In this document: piece by piece, positions 23,739 to 34,100 of the stretch
Layout of the letters: each line of letters opens with the position of its first letter
Position numbering within the stretch: position 1 is the first letter of the stretch
Assembly (NCBI RefSeq): GCF_024171925.1
Contig: NZ_JAMTCO010000008.1
Coordinates: 372,001-436,000, forward strand
Direction: 5' to 3'
DNA: 64,000 bases
DNA from: Actinokineospora diospyrosa
Lineage (GTDB): Bacteria; Actinomycetota; Actinomycetes; Mycobacteriales; Pseudonocardiaceae
Translations under genes and position numbers: made by a program
Notes under the pieces: generated by a model
The model's database searches: none
Told to the model about the DNA's origin: nothing
What the model saw: only the letters and a program-made list of their open reading frames with translations

Positions 23739-25379
23739 CTAGGGCGCCGCGGCGAAGTAGGCGGTGCGTACTTTCTTGGTCGTGGGAGGCGGGAAGACCT
23801 CATCCGAAACGCCAAGTTTGCCCACCTGCACTGTCCATACTAGACCTTCCCGGTTAACAAAGGTCCGAGCATTGTTCGCTACCAGGACGAAGTCCGACTG
23901 GCCGCCGTCGCAGGAGTATGCGCCTACGTAGTCGTCGGCTCTGCCGCCCCAGGCGCCGCCGTTGCGTAGTAGGCATTTTGCGCCGGTTTCCAGTTCGAGG
24001 CCCCAGGGTTCGTTGGTGGCCGGGGCAACGATGTCGGGGACCGGGGTCGTGGAAATGACCTTGCGCAAGGTCTTCTCCCACGGGTAGCCGCCGCAGAGTA
24101 GGTCTCGGCGGTTCGGGGTCACCCAGCAGGCGAGTGCGCTCGCGGCTGAGGGGGCACACTCCACGACATCCTTGCCCACGGCAGCGGGCGAGGCCACGCA
24201 TCCGTCAACCTCTTCGCTGTCCCCCTCCACAGACCACCCCGCAGCCGGGTTCCCCGACTTGTCCACCCCCACGACGTTCACAACCTTCGTGGCACCCTGC
24301 TCGACCTTGCCCAGCTCCGCCAGCGCCGCCTTGATCACCTCAGTAGCCTGGTTGACCGCGCTCTGGTCGGTAGGCAACCGCACATGCGAGCACGCGGCCG
24401 CGATCGTCACACCGCCGAGGTACGCCTGGACCGGCAGGCTGAAACGATCCTTCTGCAGGTCCTGCAAGGTGACATAGTCCAGCGCCATCGAAGCGGGCAC
24501 GAACGACAACTCATGCGCTGCACGGTTGACGAATCCAAAGTCGACAGAGCACGTATCCCGCCGCGAATAGGACTTCCCACCGTCAACTGGCGGCACTCCC
24601 GTCGGACCGGAGATCGAGTAGCCGTGCGCGGACGACAGCGGCACCACGCCGTCGCTGGCCAGGGGGATGGAGTAGGCGGTCCACCCGAAGAACGTCCGGT
24701 TCACCGTCGCGTCGCCGCCGATCTGGGTGAGGTTGACGCCGGTGGGGAGCCATGGCGGCAGGTCACCACAGCCGCGCGGCAGCGACGAGCCCTTGCTGTG
24801 TTCGGCGAGGCACTTACCGCCGTCGCGGCCGTCGGCGGGCGGCAGCTTCTTGCCGAGCGCGTGCTGGAACACCTCCACCAGCCTGGCCGGACCACCCTCG
24901 CCGCCCCAGGGGGAGCCCAGCTGCGGGGTCCCGAGCGTGATCACGTACGGCACGACCTTCGCCAACTCCGGGGTGAGCGCGTACCGCACCGCCAGCCCAC
25001 CCATGGAGTGGGCGACGACGATGAGCTTGCCGTCGCCGCCCGCCTTCTTGTAGGCGGCGGAGACCTGTCCGAGGTAGGTCGCCAAGCATGGCGCGATGTG
25101 CGGGTCGGAAGCCCAGTAGGACGACCACTTGCTGTAGTCGAACGTGTACGTGCTGATCTTCCCGCCGAGCTGGTCGGACAGCTTCCGCGCCGAGTCGGTC
25201 ATCGGATCGCCGGTCCAACCGTGCACGAACACGACCGGTCGCTTGCCTTTGGCCTGACCCACTTCCGCCGCGGTCGACCTGGCATCCCCGCACTGCCCGG
25301 ACGAAGACTGCGCCCGAGCAGGCACCGCGCACACCAGGGAGACCAGGCACAGCACCAGCACCACCACGCGCCGGGTCAC
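23739..25379 (-). CDS. Secreted alpha/beta-hydrolase (lipase/esterase-like)
   Basis: A 546-residue exported protein: signal peptide VTRRVVVLVLCLVSLVCA with AxA cleavage near PARAQ. The hydrolase domain holds the oxyanion motif VVFVHGWTG and nucleophile elbow VVAHSMGGLAVRYA, resembling triacylglycerol lipases/PGAP1-like hydrolases. The last ~170 residues, with several cysteines (ALACWVTPNRRDLLCGG, KCLLRNGG), form an unassigned C-terminal domain. GTG 25379 overlaps the stop of the upstream membrane protein gene (GTGA), so they are coupled. Substrate unknown. Confidence 0.85.
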   Translation of the reverse strand: MTRRVVVLVLCLVSLVCAVPARAQSSSGQCGDARSTAAEVGQAKGKRPVVFVHGWTGDPMTDSARKLSDQLGGKISTYTFDYSKWSSYWASDPHIAPCLATYLGQVSAAYKKAGGDGKLIVVAHSMGGLAVRYALTPELAKVVPYVITLGTPQLGSPWGGEGGPARLVEVFQHALGKKLPPADGRDGGKCLAEHSKGSSLPRGCGDLPPWLPTGVNLTQIGGDATVNRTFFGWTAYSIPLASDGVVPLSSAHGYSISGPTGVPPVDGGKSYSRRDTCSVDFGFVNRAAHELSFVPASMALDYVTLQDLQKDRFSLPVQAYLGGVTIAAACSHVRLPTDQSAVNQATEVIKAALAELGKVEQGATKVVNVVGVDKSGNPAAGWSVEGDSEEVDGCVASPAAVGKDVVECAPSAASALACWVTPNRRDLLCGGYPWEKTLRKVISTTPVPDIVAPATNEPWGLELETGAKCLLRNGGAWGGRADDYVGAYSCDGGQSDFVLVANNARTFVNREGLVWTVQVGKLGVSDEVFPPPTTKKVRTAYFAAAP

Positions 25380-25783
25380 TGGACGGCCTCCGTGGAGCTG
25401 ATCAGCCACCGGCCTTCGACCGCGACCAGCCAGACAGTCCACCGCGCACCGCCCACCCGTGCCGAGACGTGGGCCGACCCGTCCGGCTCGACCTGGAAGG
25501 TGGCCGCGTCGAGCTCGACCGGTGCGGCGGCCAACGACGCCACGAACCCTGGGTCGAACGGCTGCTCGGGCGATACGGCGACCGCCCGCCGCACGCGCGA
25601 CTCGTCCCCGCTGGTCAGGTCGGCGCCCAACCCCCGCGCTTGGTCGCTGGTCAACGGCGCGGCACTGACCGGCACCGCACTACCGCTCACCTGGCGTCCG
25701 TCGAGGAGCAACACTGCCACCGCCACGCCCGCCAGCACCACGGCCACCACTGCTATCAGCGCGACGCGCCCCACTCGACCCAC
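25376..25783 (-). CDS. Small membrane-anchored protein coupled to the hydrolase
   Basis: A 135-residue protein with a single N-terminal membrane helix (VALIAVVAVVLAGVAVAVLLL) and an extracytoplasmic domain of about 100 residues ending ARWTVWLVAVEGRWLISSTEAVQ, reminiscent of small NTF2/Mce-associated-like folds. No family assigned. It precedes and overlaps the secreted hydrolase gene by 4 bases, suggesting a role with that enzyme in the envelope. The GTG at 25783 lacks a clear ribosome site; the GTG at 25774 is an alternative. Confidence 0.7.
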   Translation of the reverse strand: MGRVGRVALIAVVAVVLAGVAVAVLLLDGRQVSGSAVPVSAAPLTSDQARGLGADLTSGDESRVRRAVAVSPEQPFDPGFVASLAAAPVELDAATFQVEPDGSAHVSARVGGARWTVWLVAVEGRWLISSTEAVQ

Positions 25784-25865
25784 GGTGGACTCATCGCGAC
25801 CACACCATCGGCGTTACCCGCCGTCATGGTTTGCTACCCACCTAGCCACGTGAGGAGAGTGCGTA

Positions 25866-26492
25866 GTGGACAACTACGACGTCAAGAAGGACCGGTCCAG
25901 CTGCTACTCGGCGAAGCAAGCCAGGTTCGACGTCGTCGACATCCCCCGGATGTGGTTCCTCATGGCCGACGGCCACGGCGATCCCAACACCTCACCACGC
26001 TACGTCGACGTGGTCACGGCGCTCTATGCCACGTCCTACGCCGTGCGCGCCATCGCCAAGAAGGAGTTGGGACGCGTGCACACCGTCGGACCGCTGGAGG
26101 GGCTCTGGTCGGCGCCGGAGCTGGCCGTGTTCCACACCCGGGACAAGGACGCCTGGGACTGGACGCTGATGATCGTGCAGCCGGACTGGATCACCCCGGA
26201 GATCGTGGCCGTCGCCGCCGCGCAGGCCCTCGAGACCAAGAAGATCAGCGCGGTGGCAGACGTGCGCTTCGAGGCGCTGCACGAAGGCACCTGCGTCCAG
26301 ACCCTCCACATCGGACCCTACGACGACGAGGCACCCACCATCGCCCGCATGCACGACGAGTTCATGCCCGCCGAGGGCCTCTCCCCGCGAGATCGCCACC
26401 ACGAGATCTACCTCTCCGACGCCCGGCGCACTGATCCCAGCAAGCTCCGCACCATCCTCCGCCAACCTGTCCGCCCCGCGCACGCCACCTGA
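25866..26492 (+). CDS. GyrI-like small-molecule-binding domain protein
   Basis: A 208-residue stand-alone protein of the GyrI-like (SOUL/BacR effector-binding) type seen in many actinobacteria. Motifs: VVDIPRMWFLMADGHGDPN near residue 23 (here VVDIPRMWF, MADGHGDP), GLWSAPELAVFHT, WDWTLMIVQPDWIT and the late CVQTLHIGPYDDEAPTIARMH. Such proteins bind or hydrolyse hydrophobic cations and electrophiles. GTG 25866 is preceded by GAGGAGA. It is divergent from the membrane-protein/hydrolase pair and not in an operon. Confidence 0.85.
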   Translation: MDNYDVKKDRSSCYSAKQARFDVVDIPRMWFLMADGHGDPNTSPRYVDVVTALYATSYAVRAIAKKELGRVHTVGPLEGLWSAPELAVFHTRDKDAWDWTLMIVQPDWITPEIVAVAAAQALETKKISAVADVRFEALHEGTCVQTLHIGPYDDEAPTIARMHDEFMPAEGLSPRDRHHEIYLSDARRTDPSKLRTILRQPVRPAHAT

Positions 26493-26704
26493 CGGCTCCC
26501 TCACCCAGGACTGCGAGCGGACCCGATTGCCGCAGCCGGGTGTCGCGGGGAGCGCCTCCGCGCAAGAGTGCGCATGCCGCCAGCCGCCTACCCGCCACGC
26601 GCACCCCTGGGCGATCAGGTCCGCAGGTGAGCCACGGCCACACGGAGCACCCAACGTGGGTGGAATGTCGGATTAGTTCTCGGTGTCCGGGGTACTAGAC
26701 CGGC

Positions 26705-27679
26705 ATGGTCGAGCACGAACTCCGGTCCGCGGCGGCGGTCTTCCCCGAGTTGTCCGAGGAGATCAAGGTCCACTTCGTCGACGGCGAGGAGCCGGAGTTG
26801 CTCCGCCCGGACGGGTCGGTGGTCGACACGTGGCGGGAGAACTACCCGTTCACGCGCAGGCTGGGGCGTCAGGAGTACGCGCGGGCCAAGCGGCTGCTGC
26901 ACATCGAGATGCTCAAGCTGCAGCGCTGGGTCCAGGACACCGGCCAGCGGGTGGTGATCGTGTTCGAGGGCCGCGACGCCGCGGGCAAGGGCGGGACGAT
27001 CCGGCGGTTCACCGAGAACCTCGACCCGCGCGGGGCCCGGGTGGTCGCCCTCGGCAAGCCCACCGAGCGCGAACGCGGCCAGTGGTACTTCCAGCGCTAC
27101 GTCAACCACCTGCCCACCGCCGGGGAGATGGTGCTGTTCGACCGGTCCTGGTACAACCGCGCGGGCGTCGAGCGGGTCATGGGCTTCTGCGACGACGAGC
27201 AGTACCAGCGGTTCCTGCGGCAGGCACCGGAGTTCGAGCGGATGCTGGTCGACGAGGGCGTGGTCCTGGTGAAGCTCTGGTTCTCCGTCTCACGCGCCGA
27301 GCAGCGGACCCGCTTCATCATCCGCCAAGTCGACCCCGTCCGGCGGTGGAAGCTCAGCGAGAACGACCTGGCAGCCCTGGACCGCTGGGACGACTACACC
27401 CAGGCCAAGGTCGCCATGTTCCGCGCCACCGACACCCCTCACGCCCCGTGGACAGTGGTCAAGAGCAACGACAAACGCCGAGCCCGCCTAGAAGCCATGC
27501 GCAGCGTCCTGTCCCGCCTCAACTACACCAACCAGGACCCCACCACCGTCGGCACCCCAGACCCCCGAATCGTCGGCGCCGCCAACACCCTCCTAGAAAC
27601 AGGCGAAGACGACACCTCGCTGAGCCCCACCCCTCTGGCCCCACACCTGACCGACGAGCCCGGCCTGCACCCGGACTAG
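26705..27679 (+). CDS. ppk2: Polyphosphate kinase 2 (PPK2)
   Basis: A 324-residue PPK2-family enzyme, transferring phosphate between polyphosphate and nucleotides. Walker A GRDAAGKGGTI, then the lid arginines and GQWYFQRYVNHLP, Walker B MVLFDRSWYNRAGVERVMGF (as MVLFDRSW, YNRAGVERVMGF), and the helix KLWFSVSRAEQRTRF are all canonical. A longer-than-usual C-terminal tail of ~35 residues is low complexity. Direction of reaction (NTP from polyP or the reverse) and nucleotide preference cannot be read. ATG 26705 is used; no strong ribosome site is visible. Stands alone. Confidence 0.95.
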   Translation: MVEHELRSAAAVFPELSEEIKVHFVDGEEPELLRPDGSVVDTWRENYPFTRRLGRQEYARAKRLLHIEMLKLQRWVQDTGQRVVIVFEGRDAAGKGGTIRRFTENLDPRGARVVALGKPTERERGQWYFQRYVNHLPTAGEMVLFDRSWYNRAGVERVMGFCDDEQYQRFLRQAPEFERMLVDEGVVLVKLWFSVSRAEQRTRFIIRQVDPVRRWKLSENDLAALDRWDDYTQAKVAMFRATDTPHAPWTVVKSNDKRRARLEAMRSVLSRLNYTNQDPTTVGTPDPRIVGAANTLLETGEDDTSLSPTPLAPHLTDEPGLHPD

Positions 27680-28129
27680 GTCATCGGTGGCCACCCGGAA
27701 CATCGGGGAGATCGTGACTAGATTCGACCAACTTGGATCGTCATCCCGAAATGATCAGCGACTGGAAGATCGTTCGCGGAATCCCTCCGGGGCGCTGCCT
27801 CGTCGCGGTAGAGCGAGTCAGACTCCATAAGAACTCGCACTAAGGAAGTGCTTTGTTTCCAGCTCGGTCCGATTGTTGACCGCTATCCGACCAATGCGAC
27901 GAACTACCCGTAGGAAATGATCTCGCACCGACGCCGCGCGGCGCGGTTGCGCAGGTCAGGACAAGACCGGCCATTCTGGCTTTTCGGACATATTGGCCGT
28001 TGCGGCCATCTGGTCGATCTTCCTGGGTGCCGCGCCGCGGGCGGGGGCCGGCTCTTTTCCGCGAGCCGTCGATCTGGTTTAGTCACTTCAGGTTGGCCAA
28101 GACATGGCTCTCGCACTGGGGTGGGGTAA
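27680..28129. promoter_or_regulatory. AT-richer leader region of the RHS toxin gene
   Basis: 450 bp without a supportable gene, visibly lower in G+C than its surroundings, especially 27700-27920. It leads into GGGGTGGGGTAA immediately before the RHS start. Lower G+C upstream of a polymorphic-toxin gene fits acquired DNA. No clear promoter hexamers or repeats were identified. Confidence 0.45.
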
Positions 28130-31100
28130 ATGTCCAACGGGTTGTTGCTGAGTGCTGCCCATTTCCGCCGGATCGCGCGGCGCGCGCGGTGGGTGGTGGT
28201 GGCGGTGTTGCTCGCGCTGGTGTCGACCACCATCGCCACGATCGACCCGCCGGAGTCGAGTGCCGCGCCATCGCGGCTGCCCGCGGCGCCCCGGGACCGG
28301 GTGATCCCGCACACGGACTTCCCGCTGACGACCAAGGCAGCAGCTGCTCCGGCAGGCGGCGCGGCGCGGGCGGCGACGAGGTGGCCTGCGGCCGGATCGG
28401 CCGAAGTGGTGCTCGGCGCGCGACCGCTCGCTGAGCGGGGCAACGCCAGCGAACGGGGGCTCGGCGCGGCCGCGCACCAGGCCGGGGACCTGCCGGTGCG
28501 GGTGGCGGCCGGTGCGGCTAGCCGCTCGGGCGAGTCCACCGTGCGGGTGCGGGTGGCCGAGCGATCGATCGCCGAGCGGTCCGGTGTCGCCGGGGTGGTC
28601 CTCGCGCTGGCGTCCGCCAAGGGGACGACCGACTCGGCCGCGGTGACCGTCGACTACTCCTCGTTCCGCCACGCGGGCGGCGGCGACTTCGGTGGCCGGG
28701 CCCGCCTGGTGCGGCTGCCGGACTGCGTGCTCACCACGCCCGAGGTGCCCGCCTGCCAGGTGCAGACCCCGATCGACTCGCGCAACGACCCCGCGAGCCA
28801 GTCGGTGACCGCCGCCGGTCTGCCGTTGGCCAAGCCCGCCGTGCTCGCGCTCACCGCGGCCGCGCAGGGTGCGAACGGCCAGTTCACCGCCAGCTCGCTG
28901 GAACCGTCGGGCTCCTGGGGTGTGACCGGGAGCACCGGGGCGTTCACCTGGTCGTACCCGATCACCGTGCCACCGGTCGCCGCGGGAACGGCGCCCACTC
29001 CCAAGATCGGGTTGTCCTACAACTCGGCCAGTGTGGACGGTCGCACGGCCGCGACCAACAACCAGAGCTCGTGGATCGGCCAGGGCTGGGAGTACTCACC
29101 CGGCTTCATCGAGCGCAGCTACCGCTCCTGCTCGGACGACACGACCCTGCCGCAGGCGCAACAGACCGGGGACCTGTGCTGGGCCGGTCAGATCGTCACC
29201 ATGAGCCTCAGCGGGCACTCCACCTCCCTGATCCGCAACGACGCCGACGGCACCTGGCGCCCCGCCTCCGACGACGGCACTCGCGTTGAGTTGCTCACCG
29301 GCGTCAGCAACGGTGCCCGCAACGGCGAGCACTGGCGGATCACCACCACCGACGGCACCCAGTACTACTTCGGCCGCAACGACGGCCCCGGACGCACCAC
29401 ACAGGACACCACCAACTCCACCTGGACCACCCGCGTCTACGGACCGCGCAACGGTGACCCCTGCTACAACGCAGCAGGTTTCGCGCAATCCCAATGCAAC
29501 CAGGCCTGGCGCTGGAACCTCGACTACGTCGAAGACACCCACGGCAACGCCGCCCTCTACTACTACACGCCGGAAACCAACTACTACAGCGCCAACAACG
29601 GCACCACCGGCATCCAGTACACCCGCGGCGGCACCCTCAAGCGCATCGACTACGGCCTACGCAAGACCAGCGGTTCCGTCTACACCGGAACCGTCCCCGG
29701 CCAGGTCACCTTCGACGTGACCGAGCGCTGCACCCCGTCAGGCGCGATCACCTGCGCACCGGCCCAGTTCACCGCCGCCAACGCCGCCTCCTGGCCAGAC
29801 ACACCCCAAGACCAGCAATGCCTCTCCGGCACCACCTGCAACAACCACTCACCCAGCTTCTGGTCCACCAAGCGCCTCACAACCATCACCACCCAGTACA
29901 ACACCGGCACAGGCCCCATCAAGGTCGACTCCTACGCCCTCACCCAGACCTTCCCCACCCTCGGTGACCCGGAACTGCGCCTGGACCAGTTGGTGCGCAC
30001 CGCTTACACCAGCGCGGGCGTCGGCACGGCGAGCACCCCGGTGACCTTCTCCAGCCAACTGCTGGACAACCGGGTCGCCGGCTACAACGGCCAGCCCGCG
30101 ATGGCGCACTGGCGGTTGACCGATGTGGCCAGCGAGACCGGCGGCCACTACAACGTGTCCTACCTCCCCGCCGAGTGCACCGCGGCCACGGTCCCGACGG
30201 ACCTGCCCAACAACGCCAAACGGTGCTACCCGGTCTACTGGACGTTGCCGCTCAACCAGAACCCCACCCTGGACTTCTTCCACATCTACCCCGTCAGCCG
30301 GGTCGAACTCCAGGACGGGAACGGGGTTTCTCCGACCCAGCGCACCGATTACAGCTACCTCGGCACCCCCGCATGGCACTACGACGACAACGAACTCGTC
30401 AAGCCCGCGAACCGCACCTACGGCCAATTCCGCGGCTACGGCCAGGTCGAAACCCGCACCGGCAACCCGGGCAACCTCATCAACGGCGTCCCCGACGCAC
30501 AAACGCTCAGCAAGACCACCTACTTCCGCGGCATGAACGGCGACCGGCTGCCCGGCAACCAGCAACGCTCGGTGTCGATCACCAACTCGCTCGGCGAGAC
30601 CTACCCCGACGACGACCAGTTCGCCGGGACCCCGCACGAGGTCCAGGGTTTCCTCGGCTCGGGCGGCGCACAGCTGAGCACGTCGCTGACCCAGGTGGCG
30701 AAGCTGGCCACCACCGCGACGCGCGCCCGCACCGGCTTGCCCGCCGCGACGGCCGACATCGTCGCGACTACCCGCACCCGCGAGATCACCACGCTCGCGG
30801 CCGGTGGCGTGCGCACCGTGTCCGCCACGAACCGCTACGACGCCGTGGGCCGCAAGGTCTCCACCTCGTCCACCGCGGACGGGCTCCCCGACCAGTGCAC
30901 AACGGTGAGCTACGCCGACAACACGACCTCGTGGATCCGCGACCGGGTCGCGCAGACGTGGTCGTCCGCCGCCGCCTGCCCCACCACCGGACCGGTGGTG
31001 GCGCCCGCACCGATCGCCTCGTCGCAGCGGCAGTACTACGACCAGCAGACCACGCTGGGCGCGGTGACCGGTGCCGGTGACGCGACGGCGTCGGAGGCCG

Positions 31101-34100
31101 CGACCGCGAACGCGGGTGGCACGCTCACCTTCCAGACCACAGCCACGTCGACCTTCGACGCCTCCGGTCGCACTGTGTCGCAAAAGGACGCTCTCAACCG
31201 GGAAACGCAGACCACCTACACGCCTGCCGACGGCGGCATCGTCAGCCAGATCGAGACCAAGAACCCCAAGAACCAGACCGCGTCCGTAGTCCTGGAACCC
31301 TCGCGGGGCAACGCCGTGCACACCGTCGACGTCGGCAACCGGGCGACCGACGCCACCTACGACGTCTTCGGTCGCGCGACCGCGGTCTGGAACCCCGGGC
31401 GGTCGAAGACCGCGGGTGACAGCCCGAACATCGAGTACCTCTACCTACTGCGCACCAACGGTCCGCTGGCGGTGACCACCAGGACACTGGTCGACTACGG
31501 GACCGGCACCAACTACGTCACGTCGATCTCGTTGCTCGACGCGTTCGGCAGGCAGCGCCAGACGCAGGCCGACGACATGAGCGACCCCACCGGGGTGAAC
31601 AACCGGGTCGTCGCGGAGACCGTGTACGACTCGCACGGCTGGGTGGTGCGCTCGCACAACCGCTACGTCACCACCGGCGCGCCGAGCACGACACTGGTGT
31701 CGGTGCCCGACGCCTCGGTCGACGACCGCACGGTCACCGGCTACGACGCCGCCGGACGCTCGACCAGCCAGACCTCCTACCAAGGCGCCACGGCCAAGGC
31801 GACGGCCACCACCGTGTACGGCGGCGACCGCACGACCACGTTCCCGCCGACCGGCGGCGTGATCCGCACGGTGATCACCGACGCGCGCGGCAACAACACC
31901 GAGCTGCGGGACTACAAGACCCCGCCGACCGTGACCGGGAACGTCGTCACCGGCGGCACCGCGGTGGCCACGACCTTCCACTACAACGCCCTCAACCAGC
32001 TCGACCGCAGCACCGACGCGGTGGGCGACAAGTGGGAGTACGAGTACGACTTCCTCGGCAGGCGGGTCGGCCTGACCGATCCCGACACCGGCCACTCCAC
32101 CACGGCCTACGACGCCGCGGGGCAGATCACCGCCACCACCGACGGTCGCGGGCAGGTGCTCAGCTACGACAACGACGTGCTGGGCAGGCGCACCGCGGAG
32201 TACAGCGGTGTCGGCGCGGGCCGGGTGAAGCTCGCCTCGTGGGCGTTCGACACGGCCACCGGCGGCGTCGGCAAGCTCGCCTCGACGACCAGGTACACCG
32301 CGAACGGCAACTACCTCGTCGGCGTGAGCGGGTACAACTCGCTCGGGTTGCCGCAGAACAACGTCGTGCAGGTCCCCACCTACGACACCGGGCTCAACGG
32401 CCTGTACACCACGACGTTCTCCTACACCACGACCGGCCAGCCCACCGGCGTCGCCCTCCCGACGAAGGGCGGCCTGCCGGGCGAGGCGATCACGTTCGTG
32501 GTCAACAAGTACGGCAACCCGGCGGAGACCCGCAGCAACGTGTGGGACTACGTCTCCGGCTCGACCTACTCCGCCTACGGCGAGGGCGCGCAGTACCAGC
32601 TCAGCTCGGGGAACAACGCGGGCACGCTGACCTACGAGCGCGACCCGCGCACGCACGTCGTCGACCACACGAACCTCTCCGTGCAGCGGGCGACGCCCCT
32701 GGTCGACGACCTGCGCTACACCTACGACCCGGCGGGCAACCTCACGAAGATCGTCAACGGCCAGGGCGCGCCCGCCAACACCACGCGCACCCAGTGCTTC
32801 GGCTACGACAGCCTCGACCGGCTGAACCATGCCTGGACCGCGACCGACAACTGCACCGGTCAACCGAGCACGACCCCGGGCGCGGTCACCGTCGGCGGCG
32901 CGTCGCCGTACTGGACGTCGTGGACGCACAACGACATCGGGCTGCGCACCGGCCAGACCCAGCACGGCATCGGCCAGGCCGACACGACAACGAGCTACAC
33001 CTACCCGACCCCCGGTGCCGGTGTCGCGCGCCCGCACGCGCTGACCTCGACGGCCGTGTCGGGTCCCGGCGGCACCAACTCGTCCACCTTCGGCTACGAC
33101 AACGCGGGCAACACCTCGACCCGCACGGTCAACGGCAGCGCGCACACGCTGACCTGGACCGAGAACAACCGCCTCGCGAAGGTCCAGTCGCCCTCCGGTG
33201 ACACCACCTACGTCTACGACGCCGACGGAAAGCAGCTCATCCGCCGCGAGCCGGGCAAGGTGATCCTCTACCTGCCGGGCCAGGAGTTCGCCCGCGACAC
33301 CGCCAGCGGGACCGTCACGGGAACCCGCTACTACAGCCACAACGGTGTCGTGGTCGCCAGGCGGGTCGGCGGGGCGTCCCCGGAGTACCTGCAGACCGAC
33401 CACCACAGCACCGCCCAGGTCGCGGTGTCCGGTGTCGGGTTCGCGGTCACCCGCCGCGAGTTCGACCCGTACGGCAACCAGCTCGGCGCCGTGCAGGGCG
33501 GGCCGTGGGCGGACAACCGCGGGTTCCTCAACATGCCCGCGAACTCCAGCACCGGCCTGGTCGACATCGGTGCCCGGCCCTACGACCCGGTGCTCGGCCG
33601 GTTCGCCTCGGTCGACCCCGACTTCGACATCAAGGACCCGCGGACCTGGACGGGCTACGCCTACGCCACCGGCAACCCGACCAGCGGGTGGGACCCCACC
33701 GGGCTGTACCAGGAGTGCGGACCCGCCTGCTTCTACGAGGGCCCCGGCTGGCAGACCGATCCGGCGAAGTACCAGCGGATCAACGACGAGCGGGCGGCCA
33801 AGGCGGAGGCCAAGGCCAACCTCGACCGGCTGCCGAAGATCCCGCCGGAGCGGATGCAGCGGTTCCGCGAGCAGGCCGAGATGATCATCAAGCAGAACCC
33901 GGACAGCTGGAACGACCCGGCCTCGCACGCCAACCGGGCGCTGATGCGCTACGCGCGCACGGCCTTCTACGGCAAGGCGACCGCGGGCGACTACTGGGAC
34001 GCGTTCAAGGGGTTCGCCGTGTCGACCACGGTCGCCCTGGTCGGGCTGGCGCTGTGCCCGGAGACCGGCGGGCTGGCCTGCATGGCCGCCGTCGGTGCCG